From positions 1 to 13,990 of the forward strand of contig JACCUS010000324.1 in NCBI GenBank assembly GCA_013811715.1: 13,990 bases of DNA, given 5' to 3'. Position 1 is the first letter of the stretch. Each line of letters starts with the position of its first letter. Shown here piece after piece: positions 1 through 6,583 of this stretch. The notes under the pieces were generated by a model. That model made no database searches. It was not told the origin of the DNA and was given only the letters and a program-made list of their open reading frames with translations. A program made the translations under genes and the position numbers. Origin of the DNA: Nocardioidaceae bacterium. Lineage in GTDB: Bacteria; Actinomycetota; Actinomycetes; Propionibacteriales; Nocardioidaceae.

Positions 1-629
1 CAGCTGACACCGGTGCCGCCGATGCCGCAGTAGCCCGCCGGGTTCTTCGCGAGGTACTGCTGGTGGTAGCCCTCCGCGTAGAAGTACTCGCTCAGCGGCA
101 GGATCGACGTCGTGATGTCGCCGTACCCGGACCTGCCCAGCTCCTCGCCGTACGCCGACCGTGACTCCTCGGCGGCTTTGGCCTGGTCGTCGCCGGTGGT
201 CAACACGACCGATCGGTACTGGGTGCCGACGTCGTTGCCCTGCCTCATGCCCTGAGTGGGGTTGTGCCCTTCCCAGAAGCGCTTGAGCAGCTCCGGGTAG
301 GTGACCTTCGACGGGTCGAACACCACCCGGACCACCTCGGTGTGGCCGGTGCGACCCGAGCAGACCTCCTCGTACGTCGGATGGGGCGTCGCCCCCGCCG
401 CGTACCCCACCGAGGTCGACCAGACCCCGGGCAGCTCCCAGAAGACCCGCTCGGCGCCCCAGAAGCAGCCCATCCCGAAGACCGCCGCCTCGAAGCTGTC
501 TGGCACGGAGCCCTCGAGGGGGGTGCCGAGCACGTGGTGCTCCGCCGGGAGGGCGAAGGGGCGGGTCGCGCGGCCGGGCAACGCCTGGTCGGCGCTGGGC
601 AGCTCTGTCTTGGTTCGGCCGAAGATCAT
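1..629 (-). CDS. msrA: Peptide-methionine (S)-S-oxide reductase MsrA, 3' end outside window
   Basis: Cytoplasmic repair enzyme that reduces the S-epimer of methionine sulfoxide in proteins and free methionine, fed by a thioredoxin-like donor. The ATG is at 629, with GGAG six bases upstream; 209 complete codons are visible before the window edge. Residues 53-57 read GMGCFWG in context, so Cys55 is the catalytic cysteine. The family segments GYAAGATPHPTYEEVCSGRTG, GHTEVVRVVFDP, EYFYAEGYHQQYL and GYCGIGGTGVS follow; Cys201 in GYC is the likely recycling cysteine. The roughly 45 residues before the catalytic domain are a longer N-terminus than short MsrA forms carry, as is common in actinobacteria. 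Only the last few residues appear to be missing. The gene diverges from the GNAT-Nudix gene across 38 bp. Identification is very secure. Confidence 0.96.
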   Translation of the reverse strand, partial: MIFGRTKTELPSADQALPGRATRPFALPAEHHVLGTPLEGSVPDSFEAAVFGMGCFWGAERVFWELPGVWSTSVGYAAGATPHPTYEEVCSGRTGHTEVVRVVFDPSKVTYPELLKRFWEGHNPTQGMRQGNDVGTQYRSVVLTTGDDQAKAAEESRSAYGEELGRSGYGDITTSILPLSEYFYAEGYHQQYLAKNPAGYCGIGGTGVS

Positions 630-640
630 CGTGTGCTCCG

Positions 641-660
641 TCGCTCTAGGTCGCTCTAAG
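641..660. repeat. Two tandem 10-bp direct repeats in the msrA/GNAT-Nudix divergent gap
   Basis: TCGCTCTAGG is followed immediately by TCGCTCTAAG, matching at 9 of 10 positions. The pair lies in the 38-bp gap between two divergent starts, so it overlaps any promoter serving either gene. It could be a binding site for a regulator of both genes or a duplicated promoter element. This is inference from position only. Confidence 0.4.
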
Positions 661-667
661 GTGAGGC

Positions 668-1624
668 ATGGCCGTCATCGTGAAGGAGCTGACCGACGAC
701 GATGCGGGTGCCCTTGGTTCATTGTGGCAGGCCGCCAATGCCGCCCGCCGCGCTCGGCTCGGTGCTACTCCCCTCGACCATTCCGGTTCGGTGCTCGAAC
801 GGCCGGGCGCCTTCGGGGTCGGCCTCTTCGAAGGCGAGCGGATGCTGGCCCTCGCAGTCGGGATGCCGGCGCTGGCCGACGACGCCCGCAGTGGGTGCAA
901 CATCCCCGGGCTGGCGCATATTTCCTCGGTGGCGACGCATCCCGATTTGTGGGGTCGTGGCCTGGCGGCTCGTTGTCTGCGGGCGCTGATGGGCCAGGCC
1001 ACCCGGCGCGGCTACGCCAGGGCACAGCTGTTCACCCATTTCACCAACGTGGGAGCGCAGCGGCTGTACGACCGTGAGGGGTGGCAGCGGTCGGGCCGTC
1101 GGCGTACCGACGACAACGGGGAGGAGATCGTGCACTTCGTGCGCGAGTTGCCGGTGCCGGCGCCGCACTATCGGCCCGCCGCAAGGCTGCTCTGCCTCGA
1201 CGACCGGGAGCGCCTGCTGCTGCTGCACTGGCGGGACCCGCTCGACGGCCACCAGCTGTGGGAGCCGCCGGGGGGCGGGATCGAGGGAGGCGAGACGGCC
1301 GATGACGCCGTACGCCGCGAGTGGGACGAGGAGACAGGCATGGCCGTCCCCGAGATGAACTCCGAACCGACCCGGGTGGCCCGCGACGTCTGGTGGAACG
1401 GCACCCGCATCGTGACCGACGAGTACTTCTTCTTGGGCCGGCGGCGCGCCGGAGACACGTCCGTGCCGACGGACCTACCGGAGGCGGACGCGCCGGCGCA
1501 GCTGGGTCACGCCTGGGTGCACTGGGCCGAGCTCGAACGTCTCGACGACCCGGTCGAGCCCGACCTCGCCCCCGTCTTGCGGCGGCTCGCCCCCGAGGGC
1601 CCGTGGGCGGAGAAGTCGGCCTAG
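668..1624 (+). CDS. GNAT acetyltransferase-Nudix hydrolase fusion protein
   Basis: A 318-residue protein with two catalytic modules. Residues about 4-160 form a GNAT (Gcn5-related N-acetyltransferase) domain: the acetyl-CoA loop is HPDLWGRGLAARCLR at 91-105, and NVGAQRLYDREGW at 127-139 is the usual C-terminal GNAT helix and strand. Residues about 165-310 form a Nudix domain with a complete Nudix box: Gly203, Glu209, Arg217-Glu218, Glu221-Glu222 and Gly224 fit the G-x5-E-x7-RE-U-x-EE-x-G-U pattern. GNAT domains transfer acetyl groups to amines; Nudix domains cleave nucleoside diphosphates linked to another group, using divalent metal. The substrate of neither half can be read from sequence. 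The start at 668 has AAGG six bases upstream. The gene ends 10 bp before metB. Confidence 0.9.
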   Translation: MAVIVKELTDDDAGALGSLWQAANAARRARLGATPLDHSGSVLERPGAFGVGLFEGERMLALAVGMPALADDARSGCNIPGLAHISSVATHPDLWGRGLAARCLRALMGQATRRGYARAQLFTHFTNVGAQRLYDREGWQRSGRRRTDDNGEEIVHFVRELPVPAPHYRPAARLLCLDDRERLLLLHWRDPLDGHQLWEPPGGGIEGGETADDAVRREWDEETGMAVPEMNSEPTRVARDVWWNGTRIVTDEYFFLGRRRAGDTSVPTDLPEADAPAQLGHAWVHWAELERLDDPVEPDLAPVLRRLAPEGPWAEKSA

Positions 1625-1634
1625 TCTCTGGGTC
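1622..1634 (+). promoter_or_regulatory. Candidate leaderless promoter -10 of metB
   Basis: TAGTCT at 1622-1627 fits the actinobacterial TANNNT -10 pattern and lies seven bases before the metB ATG, so transcription would begin at or next to the start codon. No clear Shine-Dalgarno sequence is present. The -10 overlaps the stop codon of the preceding gene. Readthrough from the upstream gene is also possible. Confidence 0.45.
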
Positions 1635-2807
1635 ATGGGTCTCTTCGACACGAGCGACGCGCGGGCGTACGACTTCGAGACGTTGGCGATCCATGCCGGC
1701 CAGCCCGCAGACAGCGCGACCGGTGCGGTGATGACGCCGATCTTCGCGACCAGCACCTACAAGCAAGACGGTGTCGGCGGCCTGCGCGGCGGCTACGAGT
1801 ACTCCCGCACCGGCAACCCGACCCGGCGTGCCCTCGAGGACTGCCTGGCCGCGCTCGAGCAGGGGGCGCGCGGCGTCGCGTTCTCCTCGGGCATGGCGGC
1901 CGAGGACGCCGTACTGCGCGTCGTGTGCTCACCGGGTGACCACGTCGTCATCCCCGACGACGCCTACGGCGGCACCTTCCGGCTCTTCCGGCAGGTGCTG
2001 CAGCCGTGGGGGCTGGAGCACACGTCGGCCTCGGTGCACGACACCGCTGCCATCGCCGCCGCCGTCCGGCCCGGACGCACCAAGGTCATCTGGGTCGAGA
2101 CCCCCAGCAACCCGCTGCTCGGAGTCGCCGACATCGCCGCTATCGCCCAGATCGCCAAGGACAGCGGGGCTCTGCTCGTCGTCGACAACACCTTCGCCAC
2201 CCCGTACCTGCAGCAGCCCATCGCGCTCGGCGCCGACATCGTCGTCCACTCGACCACCAAGTACGCCGGCGGGCACAGCGACGTCGTCGGGGGCGGCGTC
2301 GTCACGGCGAGCGCCCAGCTCGGCGACGCCATCGCGACGTTTCAGAACTCGACGGGCGGCACGGCCGGGCCGTTCGACGCCTACCTCGTGCTGCGCGGCC
2401 TGAAGACGCTGGCGGTGCGGATGGACCGCCACTGCGACAACGCCGAACGCATCGTCGACTTCCTGACCGGGCACGAGGCCGTCGGTGCGGTGTTCTATCC
2501 CGGCCTCGCCTCGCACCCCGGACACGGGCTGGCCGCCAGCCAGATGAAGCGCTTCGGCGGGATGGTGGCGTTCCGGCTGAGGGGCGGCCACCAGGCGGCC
2601 GTGGACGTGTGCAACAAGACCCGCATCTTCACCCTGGCCGAGTCGCTGGGCGGGGTGGAGTCGCTGATCGAGCTGCCGGCCACGATGACGCACGCGTCGG
2701 TGGCGGACTCGGAGTTCGCGGTGCCGGACGACCTGGTCCGTCTCTCGGTCGGCATCGAGTCGGTGGACGACCTGGTCGACGACCTGCGGCATGCGCTCAC
2801 GGCGTAG
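1635..2807 (+). CDS. metB: Cystathionine gamma-synthase/gamma-lyase family PLP enzyme
   Basis: A 390-residue PLP enzyme of the Cys/Met metabolism family, the usual length. Visible motifs are YEYSRTGNPT (54-63, phosphate and substrate contacts from the neighbouring subunit), FSSGM (83-87), ETPSNP (155-160), VDNTFATPYLQ (183-193, Asp184 for the pyridine nitrogen) and HSTTKYAGGHSD, where Lys209 forms the Schiff base. SLGGVESLIELPATMTHAS (338-356) is typical of the C-terminal domain. The family either joins O-acyl-homoserine with cysteine or cleaves cystathionine to cysteine, 2-oxobutyrate and ammonia; sequence alone does not separate these, and actinobacterial members can do both. The position upstream of the greA-mca block matches Rv1079 (metB) of M. 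tuberculosis, from memory. glmL begins three bases after the stop. Confidence 0.93.
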   Translation: MGLFDTSDARAYDFETLAIHAGQPADSATGAVMTPIFATSTYKQDGVGGLRGGYEYSRTGNPTRRALEDCLAALEQGARGVAFSSGMAAEDAVLRVVCSPGDHVVIPDDAYGGTFRLFRQVLQPWGLEHTSASVHDTAAIAAAVRPGRTKVIWVETPSNPLLGVADIAAIAQIAKDSGALLVVDNTFATPYLQQPIALGADIVVHSTTKYAGGHSDVVGGGVVTASAQLGDAIATFQNSTGGTAGPFDAYLVLRGLKTLAVRMDRHCDNAERIVDFLTGHEAVGAVFYPGLASHPGHGLAASQMKRFGGMVAFRLRGGHQAAVDVCNKTRIFTLAESLGGVESLIELPATMTHASVADSEFAVPDDLVRLSVGIESVDDLVDDLRHALTA

Positions 2808-2810
2808 CCG

Positions 2811-4214
2811 GTGGGTGTCGTCTGCTGCGTCGACTTCGGTTCGACGTTCACCAAGGCTGCACTCGTCGACCTCGAGACCGGCGAGCTGGTCGGCACGGCG
2901 AGCCACCTGACGACGATCGACACCGACGTGCTGGACGGCTGGGACGCGATCAGGGTCGAGCTGCGCGGGCTGGCGGGTGCGGCCGACGTGCCGGTCCGGG
3001 CGTGCTCGTCGGCCGGGGGTGGGTTGCGGATCTGCGTTGTCGGCAACGAGGAGCTGGTCACCGCCGAAGCCGGCCGGCGGGTGGCGTTGTCGAGTGGCGG
3101 CCGGGTCGTGCACGTGTCGTCGTACGACGTCGACCTGGCCGCTGTGCGCGACAGCGCTCCGGACGTGGTGCTGCTCGTCGGGGGCACCGACAGCGGGAAC
3201 GCCGATGTGCTGCTGCGGAACGCTCGGGCGCTGGCGAAGGCGCGGTGGCGGGGCCCGGTCGTGCTGGCCGGGAACACCGACGCCACCCGCGAGATCAGTG
3301 GGCTCTTCGACGCCGGCCCGGTGCCGTTCGTGGTCGCGGACAACGTCGTTCCGCGGATCGGTGTGCTCCGGCCGGACAGCGCCCGGTCGGCGATCCGGGA
3401 GATGTTCCTCGCTCACGTGATCGGAGGGAAGCAGCTGTCGAAGCGCGCCGACTTCGCCGCGATGGTCAAGGGCGCAACCCCGGACGTGGTGCTGACCGCC
3501 GCCGAGCTGTTGTCGAGGGGGATCGGGCCGAACCGGCCCGGTGCCGGTGACGTGGTCGTGGTCGATGTCGGAGGAGCCACGACCGACGTGCACTCGGTCG
3601 TCGACATTGACCCCGAGGATGCCGGGCTGGCGCGTCAGGTGGTGGCGGCGGTGCCGGTGAGCCGGACGGTCGAGGGCGACCTCGGGATGCGCTGGAGCGC
3701 CGTACCAACGGTCGATGCCGCGGCGGGGGCCGGCCTCGACCTGTCTGCGGAGCTGGTGGCTGCGGCCCGAGCTCGACGCGCAGACCCGGGCCTGGTGCCG
3801 GACAGCCCCGGCGAGGTGGCTTTCGACCTGCAGATCGCCTCGGCGGCGGTGCGGCTGGCGGTACGTCGGCACGCCGGCCGACAGCAGGTCGTGTTCGGCC
3901 CCGGCGGCCGGCTGGTCGAGCGGAGCGGGAAGGACCTGCGGGAGGTCGACCTGGTGGTCGGGTCGGGTGGAGTCCTTCGACACAACGCCTCGAGCGAAGC
4001 GCTCGGCGTGATCGCCGCCGGCACCGGCGCCGATGTCGAGGGCGGCTGGCTCGTGCCGCGTGACCCGACGGTGGTCATCGACCACGAGGGTGTGCTCGCT
4101 GCGGCGGGCCTGCTCGCCGCGGACCACCCAAGCGCCGCCTATCGCCTCCTCGCCTCCCACCTGCTCCCCCTTCTCTCCCTCTCCCCCCGCGAGGAGTCGC
4201 AAATGCACCCGTGA
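2811..4214 (+). CDS. glmL: GlmL/MutL-family ASKHA protein (putative B12 mutase reactivase)
   Basis: A 467-residue protein of the glutamate-mutase-associated MutL/GlmL family, unrelated to mismatch-repair MutL. It has the ASKHA nucleotide-binding signature: DFGSTFTK at 8-15 (phosphate 1), VDVGGATTDVHSV at 251-263 (phosphate 2) and a glycine-rich VVGSGGVLRH near 383-392. CSSAGGGLRICVVG (65-78) and VLLVGGTDSGN (120-130) are also characteristic. Relatives are encoded beside adenosylcobalamin aminomutases or glutamate mutase and are thought to reactivate them; the precise biochemistry is less settled. The GTG start at 2811 is three bases after metB, so coupled translation is likely. No mutase subunit is visible in this window. 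The last seven residues (EESQMHP) are encoded by a 22-bp repeat array that also provides the stop codon, so the native C-terminus may have differed. Confidence 0.85.
   Translation: MGVVCCVDFGSTFTKAALVDLETGELVGTASHLTTIDTDVLDGWDAIRVELRGLAGAADVPVRACSSAGGGLRICVVGNEELVTAEAGRRVALSSGGRVVHVSSYDVDLAAVRDSAPDVVLLVGGTDSGNADVLLRNARALAKARWRGPVVLAGNTDATREISGLFDAGPVPFVVADNVVPRIGVLRPDSARSAIREMFLAHVIGGKQLSKRADFAAMVKGATPDVVLTAAELLSRGIGPNRPGAGDVVVVDVGGATTDVHSVVDIDPEDAGLARQVVAAVPVSRTVEGDLGMRWSAVPTVDAAAGAGLDLSAELVAAARARRADPGLVPDSPGEVAFDLQIASAAVRLAVRRHAGRQQVVFGPGGRLVERSGKDLREVDLVVGSGGVLRHNASSEALGVIAAGTGADVEGGWLVPRDPTVVIDHEGVLAAAGLLAADHPSAAYRLLASHLLPLLSLSPREESQMHP
4156..4188 (-). other. G-quadruplex-type motif and 25-bp homopyrimidine run
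   Basis: The + strand is uninterrupted pyrimidine from 4164 to 4188. On the - strand the stretch reads as four G-runs of at least three, with loops of 3, 6 and 7 bases, which satisfies the standard intramolecular quadruplex pattern. It lies at the 3' end of glmL and directly abuts the 22-bp repeat array. It could affect replication or transcription, or simply encode Leu/Ser/Pro. Confidence 0.5.
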
Positions 4215-4276
4215 GGGGTCGCCAATGCACGTGCGAGGAGTCGCCAATGCACGTGCGAAGAGTCGCGAATGCCGCG
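4189..4276 (-). repeat. 22-bp tandem repeat array A (four units)
   Basis: Four contiguous 22-bp units at 4189-4210, 4211-4232, 4233-4254 and 4255-4276. Read on the - strand the unit is GTGCAT followed by TTGCGACTCCTCGCGG or a close variant. Most units contain GCGA-NNNN-TCGC, a 4-bp stem with a four-base loop. The array fills the convergent gap between glmL and the DUF559 gene and includes the glmL stop codon (4212-4214). It belongs to the same family as arrays B and C but is inverted relative to both. Confidence 0.85.
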
Positions 4277-4285
4277 CGTGCTCGG

Positions 4286-5185
4286 CTACAGCGCTTGGCG
4301 CAGTTCCTCGGTCCAGCCGGCGATCGCCTCGGCGGTGAAGTCCTCCTTGCGCACGACGATGACCGTCCAGCCGTGCTCCCTCAGCCAGGAACGACGTTTC
4401 GCGTCATGGGCCTGTGCCTCCAAAGAGTCGTGGAACTCGACGCCGTCGTACTCGATGCACACCCGGTGCTTGGGGTAGGCGAGGTCGAGTCGGAAGAGCT
4501 CGCGGCCTCGCCAGTGGATCACCCATTGCAACTCGGGTACGGGCAATCCGGCATCGATGATGGCGAGCCGAGTCCACGACTCCCCGGGTGACTCGGCCCG
4601 GCCATCGGCGATGACAACGAGCTCCCGCAGTTGGATCACGCCACGCTGTCTCGCGAAGCGATGTAGCTCCGTCTTGAGAGCTTGCCGGTTGAAGTATCCG
4701 AGCCGGAGGAACCAGTCCAGGCACGCGAGCGCCGTACGGCGGCTGAGCAGACAGCCGAGGTCCAACGCCGTTCGGAGCGGGGTCGTGACCAGGACTCCGG
4801 AGAGCTCCATGACGTCGCCCCGGGCCAGGTGTCGCCGCCGACCCTTGCAGTGCGCCTTCCGGACTCGGGTGTTGCCCTGGGGGACGCACGTGTCCAACGG
4901 AGGGGGTACGTCGAGCTCGGCGTATGCGAGCACGTCGACGCCATGCAGCCACGCCGCGGTCCGGTCACATAGGACCACAAAGGGCAGGATGATGAGTTTC
5001 AGCGCCTCGACACGTGTGCTGAGATTGTCAGCCAGTGTGGAGGACACGTACACGCTATGCAGCACCCGACGTACCGACCTCTCTCGCAAGAGGGCAGCAA
5101 GCCGGCTTCGGGAGAGACCCGCAGCCAAGGCCTGCTCCAACGTGAAGGGCCGGGAGACCAGATCATCAAGGGTCGCTTTGTTCAT
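4286..5185 (-). CDS. DUF559 (Vsr-like nuclease fold) protein with AbiEi-like N-terminus
   Basis: A 299-residue protein. Residues about 1-60 resemble the winged-helix N-terminus of AbiEi-type antitoxins, a common partner of DUF559 in actinobacteria; this is judged by eye. The middle part is family-specific. Residues about 195-299 form the DUF559 domain, a PD-(D/E)XK-like fold related to very-short-patch repair endonucleases: RLDLAYP with Asp234, CIEYDGVEFH with Glu245 and Asp247, then the DAKRRSWLREHGW helix and WTVIVVRKEDF. The acidic residues are intact, so nuclease activity is plausible but unproven. I chose ATG 5185 because translation further upstream runs through repeat DNA; no strong ribosome site is visible. 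By eye the gene is less GC-rich than its neighbours. The inverted repeat arrays on both sides suggest a cassette gained by transfer. Role unknown. Confidence 0.8.
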   Translation of the reverse strand: MNKATLDDLVSRPFTLEQALAAGLSRSRLAALLRERSVRRVLHSVYVSSTLADNLSTRVEALKLIILPFVVLCDRTAAWLHGVDVLAYAELDVPPPLDTCVPQGNTRVRKAHCKGRRRHLARGDVMELSGVLVTTPLRTALDLGCLLSRRTALACLDWFLRLGYFNRQALKTELHRFARQRGVIQLRELVVIADGRAESPGESWTRLAIIDAGLPVPELQWVIHWRGRELFRLDLAYPKHRVCIEYDGVEFHDSLEAQAHDAKRRSWLREHGWTVIVVRKEDFTAEAIAGWTEELRQAL

Positions 5186-5224
5186 CGGACGATCGTGGCG
5201 CGGATCGGCACCCTCGCGTGGAAC

Positions 5225-5233
5225 TTGTCCACA
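5225..5233 (+). other. DnaA-box-like 9-mer
   Basis: TTGTCCACA matches the preferred DnaA box of GC-rich actinobacteria exactly. It lies between the DUF559 start and array B and is joined to a perfect 10-bp palindrome, CAGGTACCTG, at 5232-5241. It is a single copy with no cluster around it, so it may be chance; there is no sign of an origin here. Confidence 0.25.
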
Positions 5234-5244
5234 GGTACCTGCAC

Positions 5245-5328
5245 TTGCGACCGTTCGGCGGTGTACTTGCGACCCCTCGGCCGTGCGTTTGCGACCCCTC
5301 GGCGGTGTATGTGCGACCCCTCGCGGGA
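5245..5328 (+). repeat. 22-bp tandem repeat array B (three full units plus a partial)
   Basis: Units at 5245-5266, 5267-5288 and 5289-5310, with a truncated fourth from 5311 to about 5328. The unit on the + strand is GTGYRT followed by TTGCGACCCCTCGGCG. It is the reverse-complement orientation of array A, so the two arrays read outward from the DUF559 gene between them. The array occupies the divergent gap between the DUF559 gene and ilvA, and its truncated last unit runs into the ilvA promoter region. Confidence 0.85.
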
Positions 5329-5350
5329 AGGGGGCTCTAGGCTTCCCGTC
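5324..5350 (+). promoter_or_regulatory. ilvA promoter: leaderless -10 inside a 7-bp inverted repeat
   Basis: TAGGCT at 5338-5343 fits TANNNT and is seven bases before the ilvA ATG, which predicts a leaderless transcript. It sits inside an inverted repeat, CGGGAAG (5324-5330) and CTTCCCG (5342-5348), separated by 11 bases. The symmetry across the -10 suggests an operator. A good -35 at normal spacing is not evident, so an activator may be needed or the promoter may be weak. Confidence 0.45.
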
Positions 5351-6577
5351 ATGGACACTAGCTCTGTTGTCCCGACGGTGAGCCTCGCGGACATCGAGAG
5401 GGCGCGCGAGCTCCTGCGCGGCACCTCGCTCGTCACTCCGATGGAGGACTCTCGCTGGTTGAGCTCGCTGACCGGTCAGCGCGTCGTGATCAAGTGCGAG
5501 AACCTGCAGCGCACGGGCTCGTTCAAGATCCGCGGCGCCTACGTGCGGATCCGCAACCTCACGGAAGCCGAGCGAGCTCGTGGCGTGGTCGCGGCAAGCG
5601 CGGGGAACCACGCACAAGGCGTGGCGCTCGCAGCGCAGCTTCTCGGGATCAAGTCGACCGTGTTCATGCCGGAGGGCGCTCCGATCCCCAAGGAGAACGC
5701 GACTCGCGCATATGGCGCCGACGTCGAGTTCGTCGGCCACACGATCGAGGAGGCGCTAACCGAGGCACGCGAGTTCGAGGCGAAGACGGGGGCGGTGTTG
5801 ATCCACCCCTTCGACCACGCGGACATCGTTGCCGGCCAGGGCACGTGTGGCCTGGAGATTCTTGAGCAGTCACCTGACGTCAAGACGGTACTGGTGCCGA
5901 CCGGGGGCGGCGGGTTCATCGCCGGAGTTGCCACCGCCATCAGGGCGCACCGCCCCGACGTCAGGGTCATCGGCGTACAGGCCGAGTCCGCCGCCGCGTA
6001 CCCCGCGTCGCTGGAGGCGGGTAAGCCGGTGCCGCTGACGTCGATGGCCACCATGGCCGACGGGATCGCGGTCGGCTGCCCGGGCGAGGTGCCCTTCGCT
6101 GCGATCCAGGCCAATGTCGATGAGATCCGGACCGTGTCGGAGGAGTCGCTGTCGACGGCCCTGCTAGCGCTGCTCGAACGGGCCAAGGTCGTCGTCGAAC
6201 CGGCGGGTGCGGCAGCAGTCGCCGCGTTGATGGACAACCCCCATGACTTCGCGGGACCGGTGGTGGCGGTCCTCTCCGGAGGCAACATCGACCCGCTGCT
6301 GCTGATGCGGGTCATCCGGCACGGCATGGCGGCGCAGGGTCGCTACCTCGCTATCCGCTGTCGCATCGCCGACAAGCCCGGCGGACTCGCCAGGTTGCTC
6401 GGCGAGCTCAGCGAGGCAGCGGCCAACGTGCTCGACGTCGTGCACGAACGTACCTCTGAGTCGCTGCCGCTCGACCAGGTCGATGTGGTGCTCCAGCTGG
6501 AGATGCGCGGTCAAGACCACCGTGCCGACATGCTCCGCAGACTGCGCGAGTGCGGCTACGACGTCACGGTGTTCTGA
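5351..6577 (+). CDS. ilvA: Threonine ammonia-lyase (biosynthetic-type, single ACT-like domain)
   Basis: A 408-residue fold-type II PLP enzyme that deaminates threonine to 2-oxobutyrate and ammonia, the first step towards isoleucine. The PLP lysine is Lys59 in GSFKIRGA. SAGNHAQG (83-90) binds the substrate carboxylate, PTGGGGFIAG (183-192) is the phosphate cradle, and VVEPAGAAAVAAL (281-293) and VAVLSGGNID (305-314) are typical. After about residue 330 comes one ACT-like regulatory segment (YLAIRCRIADKPGGLARLL onward), so this is the short form with a single C-terminal domain. I chose ATG 5351 because homology begins soon after it; an in-frame reading from 5057 crosses repeat DNA. The gene is convergent with greA. 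Both this enzyme and a gamma-lyase-acting MetB would yield 2-oxobutyrate. Confidence 0.94.
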   Translation: MDTSSVVPTVSLADIERARELLRGTSLVTPMEDSRWLSSLTGQRVVIKCENLQRTGSFKIRGAYVRIRNLTEAERARGVVAASAGNHAQGVALAAQLLGIKSTVFMPEGAPIPKENATRAYGADVEFVGHTIEEALTEAREFEAKTGAVLIHPFDHADIVAGQGTCGLEILEQSPDVKTVLVPTGGGGFIAGVATAIRAHRPDVRVIGVQAESAAAYPASLEAGKPVPLTSMATMADGIAVGCPGEVPFAAIQANVDEIRTVSEESLSTALLALLERAKVVVEPAGAAAVAALMDNPHDFAGPVVAVLSGGNIDPLLLMRVIRHGMAAQGRYLAIRCRIADKPGGLARLLGELSEAAANVLDVVHERTSESLPLDQVDVVLQLEMRGQDHRADMLRRLRECGYDVTVF

Positions 6578-6583
6578 CCGCGA

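Noticed and set aside
2006..3550. 514-codon + strand frame overlapping metB and glmL
   Set aside because: Arg-rich out-of-frame translation of two well supported genes, without any domain signature.
1929..4247. 772-codon open frame on the - strand across metB and glmL
   Set aside because: It is antisense to two clearly recognised genes. Its Arg/His/Asp-rich product is the usual shadow of a high-GC coding strand and has no motif.
4286..5185. AbiE-type toxin-antitoxin system
   Set aside because: Only an AbiEi-like N-terminal segment is suggested, and no AbiEii nucleotidyltransferase toxin gene lies next to it.
5057..5350. N-terminal extension of ilvA
   Set aside because: It crosses array B and the antisense of the DUF559 gene; threonine ammonia-lyase similarity starts just after 5351.
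5186..5740. N-terminal extension of the DUF559 protein into ilvA and array B
   Set aside because: The extra residues translate repeat DNA and the antisense of ilvA; the DUF559 protein is a normal length from ATG 5185.
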